Of a stretch of 64,000 bases of DNA, positions 25,402 through 34,207 are shown piece by piece; the stretch's first letter is position 1, and the number at the start of each line of letters is the position of its first letter. Where the stretch lies: the NCBI RefSeq assembly GCF_017876575.1, contig NZ_JAGIOE010000001.1, forward strand, positions 1,550,001 to 1,614,000, read 5' to 3'. A program made the position numbers and the translations under genes. Under the pieces are notes generated by a model that saw only the letters and a list, made by a program, of their open reading frames with translations, was not told where the DNA came from and made no database searches. This DNA comes from Paeniglutamicibacter psychrophenolicus. Lineage in GTDB: Bacteria; Actinomycetota; Actinomycetes; Actinomycetales; Micrococcaceae.

Positions 25402-26475
25402 CTACGGGGCCTCGGCAACGACCGCGGCAACCGCGGCGGTGTCCACCTCATCCAGCCGGGCCGGGTTCCACGCGGGGTTCCGGTCCTTGTCGATGACCTG
25501 GGCGCGAATGCCCTCGGCGAGGTCGGGGCGGTGCATCAGGTAACCGGCGACCCGCAGCTCGCGATCCAGCGCAGAGCGCAGGTGGTCCTCGGCGCGCGCG
25601 GCCCGCACCGCGGCCAACGCGCATTCAAGCGACGTGGGGCTGTTCGCCCGGATCGCCGCGGCGGCCTCGGCGGCGGCGCCGTGGCCCATCGCGTCGAGGC
25701 GCTCCAGGATCCCGGCCAGATCCGGCGCGGAAAACGCAGCATCGATCCACGGCCTTGCCGCGGCCAGCCCGGATGCGGCGAAGGACCCGAAAAGCACCTC
25801 GAGCCCGGAGGCGATCTCGGCTGCCGGCATCGCCTCGAAGTCCGCCAGCGAGTCGATGGCCTCCTCGAAGCGATCGGATTCCACCATCATGTCCGCGAAG
25901 CCCAGCTCCACGGCATCGGCACCGCTGAAGGTGGAGGCGGTGAGCACCAGGTATTCGCCCAGGTGCCCCGGAGCGCGGCCCATCAGGTGAGTGCCACCCA
26001 CGTCGGGGCTGTAGCCGATGCGGGTCTCGGGCATCGCGAAGCGCGCTTCGGGGGTGGTGATGCGGATCGAGGCGTGCGCGGACAGCCCGATCCCGCCACC
26101 CATGCACAACCCGTGGACCAGGGTGAGCACCGGCTTGGGGTAGGAGGAGATCATCTCGTTCAGGTCGAACTCCAGGCTCAATAGCTCCAGGAAGCTGTCG
26201 GGGTTCGGCCCGGTGACGGCCTCGTGGAAGCCCTTGATGTCCCCTCCGGCGCAGAAGCCGCGCTCCCCGGCACCGCGCAGCACCACCATGGAGACGGTCG
26301 GGTCATGCGCCCAGGCGGTGAACACCTCGGTGAGTTCCTTCAGCATCGGCAGGGTCAACGCATTGATGGCCTCGGGACGGTGCAGCTCGATCAGGCCCAG
26401 CGGCCCGGTGCGGGTGGAATGGATCAGGGATGTGATGGCGATCGTCCTTCGATGGTTCCGTGGGGTTGCTGCCAA
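25402..26475 (-). CDS. 3-hydroxyisobutyryl-CoA hydrolase-like (crotonase fold)
   Basis: Crotonase-superfamily enzyme of valine catabolism type. Visible motifs are LIELHRPEAINALTLPML, GAGERGFCAGGDIKGFHE, LVHGLCMGGGIGLSAHAS, and FAMPETRIGYSPDVGGTHLM with the catalytic glutamate and aspartate. The C-terminus carries the hydrolase extension (VIDKDRNPAWNP), which separates it from plain enoyl-CoA hydratases. The 5' end is unclear. No ATG, GTG or TTG lies within the 18 codons before the family start; the nearest are TTG at 26475 (used here) and GTG at 26508. An AAGGA site precedes an ATC at about the expected start. Confidence 0.78.
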   Translation of the reverse strand: MAATPRNHRRTIAITSLIHSTRTGPLGLIELHRPEAINALTLPMLKELTEVFTAWAHDPTVSMVVLRGAGERGFCAGGDIKGFHEAVTGPNPDSFLELLSLEFDLNEMISSYPKPVLTLVHGLCMGGGIGLSAHASIRITTPEARFAMPETRIGYSPDVGGTHLMGRAPGHLGEYLVLTASTFSGADAVELGFADMMVESDRFEEAIDSLADFEAMPAAEIASGLEVLFGSFAASGLAAARPWIDAAFSAPDLAGILERLDAMGHGAAAEAAAAIRANSPTSLECALAAVRAARAEDHLRSALDRELRVAGYLMHRPDLAEGIRAQVIDKDRNPAWNPARLDEVDTAAVAAVVAEAP

Positions 26476-26642
26476 GATATCGCCGATGCACCCCGAATGT
26501 GAAACCACCGGCGCGGCAACATCGCCGACTTGAACAGCGGGACACCGCTGCTTCGCCGGTATCCTGAACAGGAATTCACCACACCGGAGCGGTGCACCGC
26601 CGCACCCGAGGGAAGCACTGCGCAAGGGAGCACTCCTCAGCC

Positions 26643-27032
26643 ATGGGATCGACCAAGGACAACGACGAACGCGGGTCCATTGCCAGACGTGTGCTGCCCG
26701 GCGGCAAGGAACCCGATCCGCGTTTCACCCTGGCCAACGAGCGTACGTTCCTGGCCTGGATCCGCACCGCCCTGGCGTTCCTGGCCGGAGGCATCGCACT
26801 TGAGGCATTCGCCGCCGACGCCTTCCCGGGCCCGCTGCGCACCGGGATCTCGGTGCTGCTGATCGTGATCGGCATGCTGGTCAGTGCCGGTGCGGCCCTG
26901 CGCTGGCGGAGGATCGAGATGTCGATGCGCCATTCACGGCCGCTGCCGTTGCCGCTGATCGTTCCCCTTCTGGGCCTGGGCGCGGCCCTGGCCGCCGCGG
27001 TGGTGGCCGTGCTGATCGCCCTGGACCGATGA
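26643..27032 (+). CDS. YidH/DUF202-family membrane protein
   Basis: 129 residues with the DUF202 signature: a conserved RFTLANERTFLAWIRTALAF stretch followed by membrane helices at about 45-60, 67-88 and 102-126. The function of DUF202 proteins is unknown. The start at 26643 gives the charged N-terminus usual for the family. The stop overlaps the start of the next DUF202 gene by 4 bp, so the two are translated together and may form one complex. Confidence 0.82.
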   Translation: MGSTKDNDERGSIARRVLPGGKEPDPRFTLANERTFLAWIRTALAFLAGGIALEAFAADAFPGPLRTGISVLLIVIGMLVSAGAALRWRRIEMSMRHSRPLPLPLIVPLLGLGAALAAAVVAVLIALDR

Positions 27033-27364
27033 GCGCCGGCCCGCGGGCGCCGATCCACCAGGATCCCGGGCTGCAGCCCGAACGCACCGTGATGTCCTGG
27101 GGGCGGACCACGCTCGCGCTGTGCGTCGCGGCCCTGGTGTTCCTGCGCTGGCTGCCGCACTACGGGGCGGGAATCCTGGCCATGGTCGTGTTGGCGACGG
27201 CTGCCGCCGGGGGCATCTACGCCACCCAGCGCCGCCGCTACGCACGCTCCTCCCGCGGGATCAGCTCCGAGCTCTTGCACGCCGACGTCGTGGCCGTGCT
27301 GTCCATCAGCGCACTGGTGCTGGGTCTGGGCGTGATCGGGATCCTCGTGGTGCTGGGCCCGTAG
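27029..27364 (+). CDS. Second DUF202-family membrane protein
   Basis: 111 residues with a shorter DUF202 pattern: GLQPERTVMSWGRTTLALCV, then membrane helices at about 26-44, 46-64 and 88-108. DUF202 genes commonly occur as such tandem long/short pairs. It overlaps the preceding gene by 4 bp (ATGA). 119 bp separate it from the secreted SpoIID-like gene, so the DUF202 pair probably ends its own unit. Confidence 0.75.
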   Translation: MSAGPRAPIHQDPGLQPERTVMSWGRTTLALCVAALVFLRWLPHYGAGILAMVVLATAAAGGIYATQRRRYARSSRGISSELLHADVVAVLSISALVLGLGVIGILVVLGP

Positions 27365-27483
27365 CGCCCGAAACCGGCAGGTCATCTGGGGTAACGGCCG
27401 CTGGCCGGTGGCATATGATCGGTAGTTGATGTTCCGTCGGGAAAACGCCCGGTTCCCCGCCGCACCGAGGTCCAAGGATCAAC

Positions 27484-30090
27484 ATGAGAAAAACCGCCCT
27501 GGCCGTATCGGCCGTGCTGATTGCCGCACTGCTGGTTCCCGGCGTCCCTGCCCTGGCCGTGGCCCCCGCCAGCGCCGCCGTGGCCACCGCGAGCACCAAG
27601 GACACCAACAAGGCCTACCTGGCCAAGGCCGCCAAGGCGCTCGGCGGGGCCGACGCGGCAACGGGCAAGCTCAGGGACGGGACGCTGTGGCGGTCGCACC
27701 GCGACGGCATCGTGGTGTACTCCGACAAGCGCCGCGCGCTGACGGTGCGCAACGCGATGGCCCGGGCGTGGGCGGACACCGGCTGGGAAAACGGCCGCTT
27801 CGGCTACCCGGCGGGCGAGCAATACAAATCGGGGGCCGACACCCGGCAAAACTTCGGCGGCGGCGTCATCGGCGTGCGCCCCAACGGAACCTCGTACTGG
27901 CTGCCCAAGGCCCCGAAGCTCCCGGACTTCACCGTCACCGGGGCCGGCTGGGGACACGGCGTGGGCATGAGCCAATACGGGGCCCGGGCCATGGCCGCCG
28001 AGGGCAAGAGCGCCACCGGCATCCTGCAGTACTACTACAACCCCGCCAAGGTCACCGCCGGCAAGAGTGCACCGGCCGGAGACATCCGGGTGCAGGTGCT
28101 CAAGTCAACCAGCAGCTCCCTGGCCGTTGCCGGCGCGCGCATGCGCGTCACCGACCCGGCGGCCAGGAAGACCTACACCGCCCCGGCCGGCTCCACGCTC
28201 ACCCTGAAGCGCAGCGGCTCGCAACTGTCCTACGTGCTGAAGACCGCCGCCGGATACGACGTCATCCCGCGCGATGCGAACAAGGACGGGGTCAACGACA
28301 AGGACCCCGCACCGCAGGAAAACAAGACCAGCGGCAAGCTGCGGATCACCTGGGAGGGCACGCGCGCCTGGGCCTCGTCCAAGCGCGCCTCCATCTCCAT
28401 CCCCAAGGCCAACGCCGAGTCCTCGGCGCCGGGGCTCTACCGCCACGGATACCTGGAAGCTGGACTGCTCAAGGACCAGGTGAACCTGGTGACTTCGCTG
28501 CGGCTGAACGACGAATACCTCTACGGCCTGGCCGAGGTCCCGTCCTCCTGGCCTTCCGCGGTGCTGCAGGCCCAGGCCATCGCCGGGCGCACCTACGCCA
28601 TGCGCAAGGTCACCAGGCTCAAGGAATCCTGCGACTGCAACGTCACCGACGAGGTCCAGGACCAGAAATTCACCGGCTGGACGAAGGAAAACGAACAGCC
28701 CGGCTACGGGGCCAGGTGGAAGGCGGCGGTGAACGCGACGCTGACGCGCAACGCCGCGGGCGTGCCCACCTCCGGCAAGGTCGTCACCTACGCCGGGCGG
28801 CTGGCCGAGACCCTGTACTCGTCCTCGACCGGCGGGGCCACCCGCAACAGCGAGGACGTATGGGGCGGGGCCGCGCTGCCCTACCTGCGCTCGCGCACCG
28901 ACCCCTGGTCGCTGAAGGCCAGCGCCAACAACCCCTACCGGACCTGGACCCAGCGCACCTCCCAGCGGGACATGGCCAAGGTCTTCGGACTGAACGATGT
29001 GGTGGGCGTGAAGTTCACCCGTGCCAAGGACCTGACCATCAGCTCGGCCACCGCCAGGACCTCCTCCGGGGCGGCCAAGACCCTGGCGGGGAACGCCTTC
29101 CGCTCCTGGGCCTCCGGCATCGGCGCGCACTCGGCCTGGATCACCGGCATCAAGGCCAGCACTACCGTCCCCAAGGCCACGGCCATCAACCCCCGGAACT
29201 TCTGCACCACCACGGTGAAACCCGGGACGAGCCTTGCCAAGGCCGCCTCCAAGGCCCGCGACGGGGCAGTCATCTGCCTGAAGGCCGGAACGCACAAGGC
29301 CGGCAACGTGGTGCTCAAGCCGCGCCAAACCCTCATCGGGCACACCCGCTCCAATACCCGGCTCAACGGGACCATCTCGGTCACCACGAAGAAGTCCGGC
29401 AAGCTGCACCGGATCGGCACGGCGCGTATCCCCGCCAAGGCCCCCACAAGGCTTTCCTGCAACACCTCGAGCCAGTGCAACTCCGCGCAGGTGCTCTTCG
29501 CCAACGGGGCCCAGCTGACCGCGGTCTCCTCCAAGTCCAGGGTCAAGGCCGGAACGTACTGGATCGACCACAGGAACCGGTCCATCTTCACGTCCAAGGC
29601 AAGCAGCAAGAAGTACAAGTACACCCTGGCCACCACGGCGCGCGCGGCAACGCTGGGCACGTGGGCGCGGATGGGCAACGTGACCGTGTCCGGCTACGCC
29701 AACCCGGGCAACACCGGGGCGGTGTGGCTGCGCGGCGCACACTCCACGCTGAGCGGCTCGACCGTCGCCTCGAACCACGGCATCGGCGTGCAATCCAACG
29801 GCCAGGCCACGGCGGTCCTGGACTCCTTCGTCCGGCGCAACGGCCAGGCGGGCATCAGTGCCTCGGGCGGGAAGAACACCGTGGTGCGGGGCACCGAGGT
29901 CGGCAAGAACGGATGGGCAGGCTTCAGGCCCGCGACCTTCACCGGCGGCATCGCCGCCTCCAACAAGGCCACGGTAAAGGTATCGGCCTCCAGGATCCTG
30001 GACAACAGGGGAGCGGGGACCCGCGGGGTGCGCGCCAAGAAGGGTGCCAAGGTCTCTGTCGTTTCCAGCACGGTGCGCGGAAACAGGTAG
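27484..30090 (+). CDS. Secreted SpoIID/LytB-domain protein with LGFP-like and beta-helix regions
   Basis: 868 residues. A signal peptide covers about 1-31 and ends near ALAVAPASAAVA. An LGFP-like wall-binding segment follows (WENGRFGYPAGEQY, residues about 95-130). The SpoIID/LytB amidase-enhancer domain starts at GAGWGHGVGMSQYGARAMA near 153 and continues through YLYGLAEVPSSWPSAVLQAQA near 345. From about 575 to the end the sequence is a pectate-lyase-like right-handed beta-helix (VICLKAGTHKAGNVVL, then repeated strand-turn units). A GGATC site precedes the ATG. It probably acts on peptidoglycan or wall polysaccharide outside the cell; the helix substrate is unknown. Confidence 0.83.
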   Translation: MRKTALAVSAVLIAALLVPGVPALAVAPASAAVATASTKDTNKAYLAKAAKALGGADAATGKLRDGTLWRSHRDGIVVYSDKRRALTVRNAMARAWADTGWENGRFGYPAGEQYKSGADTRQNFGGGVIGVRPNGTSYWLPKAPKLPDFTVTGAGWGHGVGMSQYGARAMAAEGKSATGILQYYYNPAKVTAGKSAPAGDIRVQVLKSTSSSLAVAGARMRVTDPAARKTYTAPAGSTLTLKRSGSQLSYVLKTAAGYDVIPRDANKDGVNDKDPAPQENKTSGKLRITWEGTRAWASSKRASISIPKANAESSAPGLYRHGYLEAGLLKDQVNLVTSLRLNDEYLYGLAEVPSSWPSAVLQAQAIAGRTYAMRKVTRLKESCDCNVTDEVQDQKFTGWTKENEQPGYGARWKAAVNATLTRNAAGVPTSGKVVTYAGRLAETLYSSSTGGATRNSEDVWGGAALPYLRSRTDPWSLKASANNPYRTWTQRTSQRDMAKVFGLNDVVGVKFTRAKDLTISSATARTSSGAAKTLAGNAFRSWASGIGAHSAWITGIKASTTVPKATAINPRNFCTTTVKPGTSLAKAASKARDGAVICLKAGTHKAGNVVLKPRQTLIGHTRSNTRLNGTISVTTKKSGKLHRIGTARIPAKAPTRLSCNTSSQCNSAQVLFANGAQLTAVSSKSRVKAGTYWIDHRNRSIFTSKASSKKYKYTLATTARAATLGTWARMGNVTVSGYANPGNTGAVWLRGAHSTLSGSTVASNHGIGVQSNGQATAVLDSFVRRNGQAGISASGGKNTVVRGTEVGKNGWAGFRPATFTGGIAASNKATVKVSASRILDNRGAGTRGVRAKKGAKVSVVSSTVRGNR

Positions 30091-30094
30091 GGCG

Positions 30095-31030
30095 CTAGCG
30101 GCGCCTGGGCCCGATGGCGGTTTCCGCCAGCACCTTGGTCAGCCGGTCCATGAACACCCCGGTCTTGGGGTTGTCCCTGCCTTCGGGCCGCAGCGCGAAG
30201 ATGCTGCGGGCCAGGCGGATTTCCGGGGCGTCAATGACCTGGATGCCCTCGGGGGCCCGCAGCATGGCCAGCTCGGGGACCAGGGCCGCGCCCAGCCCCG
30301 CGGCGACCATGTGCAGCGAGGCGTTGAAGTCATCGGAGTGGGCGACCACGCGCGGGTGGATGTTGAAGGCGGCAAAGAGCCGGGAGATCACCGTTGCATC
30401 GGACGTGCCAGGATGGTGCATGATCCAGGGCATGTCGGCCAGCTGGGAAGCGGAAAAGACCGAGGAACCATCGAGATTCCAGGCGGCGGGGACCACGACG
30501 CGGAACGGGTCGTCGCCCAGCCACTGGCGCTCGAGCTGCGCCGGCCAGGCCAGTCCGGCCTGTCCGACCTGGAAGATCAGCGCCAAATCCAGTTCCCCGT
30601 CCCGGCGCAACCCGGTGATGGTCTGGTGCGGTTCGCCCACGTTCACGCGCAGCGCTATGCCCAGCCGGTCCCATTCCTTGGAGCCGAGCAGCCGCGGCAG
30701 GGCGAAGGTGGCCAGTGACGGGAAGATCCCGATGCGCAGTTCCTGCAGCGGCTTGCCGCTGGGGTCAAGGTCGGGGGTGGAGGTCGCTGCCATGAGCGCA
30801 TCGATGTCGGTGAGCACGCGCTTGGCGTGGCGCACCATGGTCAGCGCGGCGGGCGTCGGCTCGATGCTCTTGGCACTTCGGGCAAAGAGCGTGGTTGAGG
30901 TGTCTCGTTCCAGGGCCGACATCTGCTGGGAGACCGCCGAGGGCGTGTAGCCCAGGGCCAGGGCGGCGGCGGCGAAGGACTTGTGCCTCACCACTTCCAG
31001 CAGGGTGCGCAGATGAACCGGATTGACCAC
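30095..31030 (-). CDS. LysR-family transcriptional regulator
   Basis: 311 residues. The N-terminal winged helix-turn-helix (LRTLLEVVRHKSFAAAALAL, then TPSAVSQQMSALERD) is typical, followed by the two-lobed effector domain from about residue 90. GTG at 31030 is taken as start, with AGGAG 8 bp upstream. It converges on the SpoIID-type gene with a 4-bp gap. Upstream lies the small acidic gene on the same strand, 84 bp away, so there is no divergent target that would betray its function. Confidence 0.85.
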   Translation of the reverse strand: MVNPVHLRTLLEVVRHKSFAAAALALGYTPSAVSQQMSALERDTSTTLFARSAKSIEPTPAALTMVRHAKRVLTDIDALMAATSTPDLDPSGKPLQELRIGIFPSLATFALPRLLGSKEWDRLGIALRVNVGEPHQTITGLRRDGELDLALIFQVGQAGLAWPAQLERQWLGDDPFRVVVPAAWNLDGSSVFSASQLADMPWIMHHPGTSDATVISRLFAAFNIHPRVVAHSDDFNASLHMVAAGLGAALVPELAMLRAPEGIQVIDAPEIRLARSIFALRPEGRDNPKTGVFMDRLTKVLAETAIGPRRR

Positions 31031-31114
31031 GTAAGGACTCCTGTGCCTGGGAACGGGTTGAGGGCGCGAACCGGTGAGGCTCGCGCTCCCATCAATCCTA
31101 GGCGGACAGGGAAG

Positions 31115-31372
31115 CTATTCGGTTTCCTCGGCGAGGACTTCCTCTTCGGTCCATTCCTCTTCGACGGTTTCCTCGTCGTCGTCCTGGTCCTGCGCGGTGA
31201 GGTCGTCATCGAGCAGGTACAGGTGCTTGCGCAGCGGATCCAGGGCGGTCATGGTCTCCGGGCTGTCGGAGGAACCCTCGTAGGGCTGGCCGTCACGGCC
31301 GTCGTCCGGCTCGTACATGTCGTCGTCAATCGGCTCGTCAAAGATGGTGTCATCAAAGCTGTTGCCCATCAT
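31115..31372 (-). CDS. Small highly acidic protein of unknown function
   Basis: 85 residues, about a third Asp/Glu, ending in an almost continuous acidic tail (DDDEETVEEEWTEEEVLAEE). It has no membrane helix, signal peptide or known motif. An AGAGGG site precedes two adjacent ATGs; either could be used. It is probably a real gene because the ribosome site and the skewed but coherent composition agree. A nucleic-acid mimic or chaperone-like role would be guesswork. Confidence 0.55.
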   Translation of the reverse strand: MMGNSFDDTIFDEPIDDDMYEPDDGRDGQPYEGSSDSPETMTALDPLRKHLYLLDDDLTAQDQDDDEETVEEEWTEEEVLAEETE

Positions 31373-31506
31373 GTCCCTCTTTCCTCGATCGTGCGGGATT
31401 TGCGGCTGAACCCCGATTGATTACAGCCTATGTTGACTCGACGCGTATGGGAATGGGCACTTTTTCGCGGGCGGATCCGGGTGCCGGCGCGCGGTAGGGT
31501 CGACAT

Positions 31507-32001
31507 ATGGACAGCGACACCACACCCAGGTTCTTCACCCCGGCCATCAGCCGCCCGGCATTGCTTGCCGCGGCCGGAAGGATCCTGGCACCTGCCTTGT
31601 GGCTGGGATTGCTGATCGGGATTTCCTTCATCGAGACGCCGCTGAAGTTCCTGGCCCCGGGCATGACCCTGGCCCTGGGGCTCGGGATCGGGCAGCTGGT
31701 GTTCGCCGCCATGAACATCGTGGAGGTCGTGTTCTTCATCGTGCTCGCTGCCTCCTGCATCAAGCGCGGCCTGGACAGGGCATTCCTGTGGGTCGTCGCG
31801 TCGACAGGACTGGTGCTGCTGGCCAAGGTAGCATTGATCCGCCCGTTCCTGGCCAAGCGCACCGAGGCGGTGCTGGCCGGTGTCGAGGCCGGCGGATCGA
31901 GCTGGCACTACTTCTACATCGCCGCCGATGGGCTGCTGACCGTCTTGCTGGTCACGCTGCTGGTGATGGGCGTGCGCCGCTGGGTCCTCCCGGGACGTTG
32001 A
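31507..32001 (+). CDS. Four-helix membrane protein, DUF4149/TMEM205-like
   Basis: 164 residues with hydrophobic segments at about 27-45, 52-78, 92-112 and 132-154. The segment ALWLGLLIGISFIETPLKFL, with FAAMNIVEVV following, resembles DUF4149-type proteins but the match is loose. The start at 31507 has AGGG about 7 bp upstream. A large inverted repeat begins 25 bp after the stop. The function is unknown. Confidence 0.65.
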   Translation: MDSDTTPRFFTPAISRPALLAAAGRILAPALWLGLLIGISFIETPLKFLAPGMTLALGLGIGQLVFAAMNIVEVVFFIVLAASCIKRGLDRAFLWVVASTGLVLLAKVALIRPFLAKRTEAVLAGVEAGGSSWHYFYIAADGLLTVLLVTLLVMGVRRWVLPGR

Positions 32002-32026
32002 GCCGGGCGGGCACCGGGGCACAAGA

Positions 32027-32090
32027 AGGCCGCGCCGTGCAGAAGCCGGTGAACACGCAGGTGTTCGGGGGCCTTCGCACGACGCGGCCT
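32027..32090 (+). terminator. Long interrupted inverted repeat after the DUF4149-like gene
   Basis: Arms AGGCCGCG.CGTGC and GCACG.CGCGGCCT enclose an inner GAACAC/GTGTTC pair. The structure is followed by GTTTGGTT. It is best read as a terminator for the + gene. It also marks where the transposase remnant on the other strand becomes unreadable. Confidence 0.5.
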
Positions 32091-32094
32091 GTTT

Positions 32095-33270
32095 GGTTGC
32101 GGCGCAGGTCGGGATATTGGAGCCAATCCAACGGGAAAAGCGTTCGTTCCAACCTGCCCAGCTCCCGCAGCGCGTGGCGAGGCCGTTTTGGCGTGGGTAG
32201 GCGCCGAGCTTGCGCATCATCAAGGATGCGGTCACGGGGCCTGTCTTATGGATGTGGCCAGCCGGAGGATTTCATCCCAGTGCGCGGTGATGGTCTTGGT
32301 GTTGATGGTTCCTCCGATCAGCGGCGCCAGAGTGGCAGGTCCTGGCGCATTGGTAGGTGTGTAGAAGCGGGTGTCGCCGATGTTGCGGATCCGGGGTGCG
32401 AACCGGTATCCGAGCAGATCCATGAGGGCGAAGAGATGGTCGGTGAACCCTGCGGTGTCGGTGCAATGCTCCTGGATCGCCAGGTCGGGCTCGTGATACA
32501 GCAGCCCGTCCAAGACGTAGGTCGCGTCGCGGTCCCCGACGTTGATGAGTTTGCTGTGGAAGGGCGAATATTTATCCGAGACGTGGGTGTAGATCATTCG
32601 TCCGGGTTCGGCCCCGTACTTCGGGTTCACATGCCCGGTGGAATCGGCATGGCTTCCGGCACGGAAGCGCTGCCCGTCCGAGGAAGATGTGGCGCCGTCC
32701 CCCAGTGCGCGCCGAATGGGTGTGCGTGCTGGGTATTGACCAGCTCGACCAGGGCGGCACTATATGTTTCATCCCGGATGTGGGAAGCCTGCTGGCGGTC
32801 CAGTGGGGCGTAGATGACGCCGGTGCATGACTCGGACATCTTCGTCAATCCCAGGTTGATTCCATCGGCCAGGATTGCGGTGAGCAGAAGCTGATTGTCC
32901 TTGGAGGGTTGGCCGGACTTGAGGTTGGTGAAGTGGAGGGTGAAGCCCGTCCAGCCGTCTGTTTTCTTCAACAGGTCGGTGATTCGTATCCGCGGGAACA
33001 TGGCGCAGGCCCGGTCGATCAAGGGCTACGCGTGTTGCGGCACGATCGTCTCGAGCGGGGTGATCTTCACGCCGCTGGCAGTGATCAGCACCCCGGGCGG
33101 TTCATCACGGGAGACAAGAGAGTTGACTTGGTGCAGACGTTCGCCGTCGATGATCTCCAGGCGTACTACGAAAGTCTCACAGTTCTCGGTCCCACGCTGA
33201 GGCAGTCGCCAACTGGCATGGGTCCGGAGATCGCCGTCGTACTCGATGGCATTTGCAGCAACCTGATCTA
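32095..33270 (-). pseudogene. Tn3-family transposase remnant, multiply frameshifted
   Basis: On the minus strand, Tn3-transposase blocks occur in order but in different frames. They are EYDGDLRTHASWRLPQRGTE, then a TAG stop at 33026-33028, then [19 protein letters not shown] with [19 protein letters not shown] frame change in the CCCCC at 32699-32703 precedes [17 protein letters not shown] and [15 protein letters not shown], with [12 protein letters not shown] and [18 protein letters not shown]. Another frame change near 32237 precedes TASLMMRKLGAYPRQNGLA, and one more near 32160 precedes ERTLFPLDWLQ. The N-terminal half of a full Tn3 transposase (about 1000 residues) is absent, and no terminal inverted repeats or resolvase are seen. 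Confidence 0.85.
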
Positions 33271-33320
33271 GGTCGTCTTCATAGTCCGTTGAGCACGACG
33301 GCGGTGCGCCAGGGAGTGGT

Positions 33321-34163
33321 TTAGCTCCAGGTCTTGGCGCGCAACCCGTGGGCTCCCAGGTAGCGCGGGGAAGTGGGTTCGGTCCACCCGTTGGTCAAGT
33401 CCTCGTCGAGGGCGTAGACGGACACGTTCAGTGGGTGGCAGTTCTCCACGGGGTCCTCATTGCCGGAGCCAAACATGGGCTGGGACAGATCGCCACCGGG
33501 GCAGGTCGAGAGGGCTACGAGCAGGTCCTGCTCGGCGAAGAACTCGAAGTGGTCCCCCGGCTGGGCGGGACATGTCTTCATGAAGTACTCGTCCCGGTCG
33601 TTGAGGCCGGTGCACTGGAAGACGTTGAGCACGTCGTGCACGTCGAACTCGGTCAGTCCGAACGGGAGAACCGCGCGCACGAGGTTGGAGTGGCAGTGGT
33701 AGTCGAAGCTCACGTCGTTGAGCATCTGCGACACGTAGGGGTCGCAGCGTGTGCCCAGCGTGTCGTGCAACCGCCCGCCCTCAGCGTCGGTCCCGTAGTC
33801 GGCGAGGGTGTCGCCCACGATGGTTGCCATGGGCCGCAGGAATGGCAGGGTCGACCAGAGGCGGTCATAGGTGCTCAGGTGTGCGGCCTGAAGCTGGCGG
33901 GTGCGGGCCGCCCAGAAGCGTTCGCGAGGATCATGGAGGTTCCACATGTTCAGGTCGCCGACCTGTGGGCCATCAACGGTGGAAATCCGGCACACGTGGC
34001 CGGCAGGCACTTCCCACGCCTGCCCAGAGCGGATCTGGACCGTGAATTCCTGCACCAGGGTGCGCTTTTCGGTCTGCTCACCGATGCGTTTGTAGAAGTC
34101 CTGGTCGACTTTCAGGGCGGTGCCTTGGTAGGCGGCTTCGGTCAAGCGTGGATCGGCGGTCAT
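33321..34163 (-). CDS. DUF1989 / urea carboxylase-associated family protein
   Basis: 280 residues of the DUF1989 family: WEVPAGHVCRISTVDGPQVGD, LHDPRERFWAARTR, DTLGTRCDPY, YHCHSNLVRAV and FECF-like FNVFQCTGLN blocks. Conserved Cys/His residues suggest a metal site. Members sit beside urea carboxylase or other nitrogen-compound genes, and some act on carboxyguanidine-type intermediates; this one has no urea carboxylase beside it. AAGGAG precedes the ATG. It lies 44 bp after the GntR-type regulator on the same strand and is probably co-transcribed under the operator at 34888. Confidence 0.8.
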   Translation of the reverse strand: MTADPRLTEAAYQGTALKVDQDFYKRIGEQTEKRTLVQEFTVQIRSGQAWEVPAGHVCRISTVDGPQVGDLNMWNLHDPRERFWAARTRQLQAAHLSTYDRLWSTLPFLRPMATIVGDTLADYGTDAEGGRLHDTLGTRCDPYVSQMLNDVSFDYHCHSNLVRAVLPFGLTEFDVHDVLNVFQCTGLNDRDEYFMKTCPAQPGDHFEFFAEQDLLVALSTCPGGDLSQPMFGSGNEDPVENCHPLNVSVYALDEDLTNGWTEPTSPRYLGAHGLRAKTWS

Positions 34164-34207
34164 GTGGGCTCCTTATACTGGGGTGAACGTTGGGATGCGG
34201 GCGGGAT

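Noticed and set aside
32027-32090. The inverted repeat as a Tn3 terminal repeat
   Set aside because: The arms are interrupted and face each other within 64 bp, whereas Tn3 ends are about 38-bp repeats flanking the element; a terminator reading fits better.
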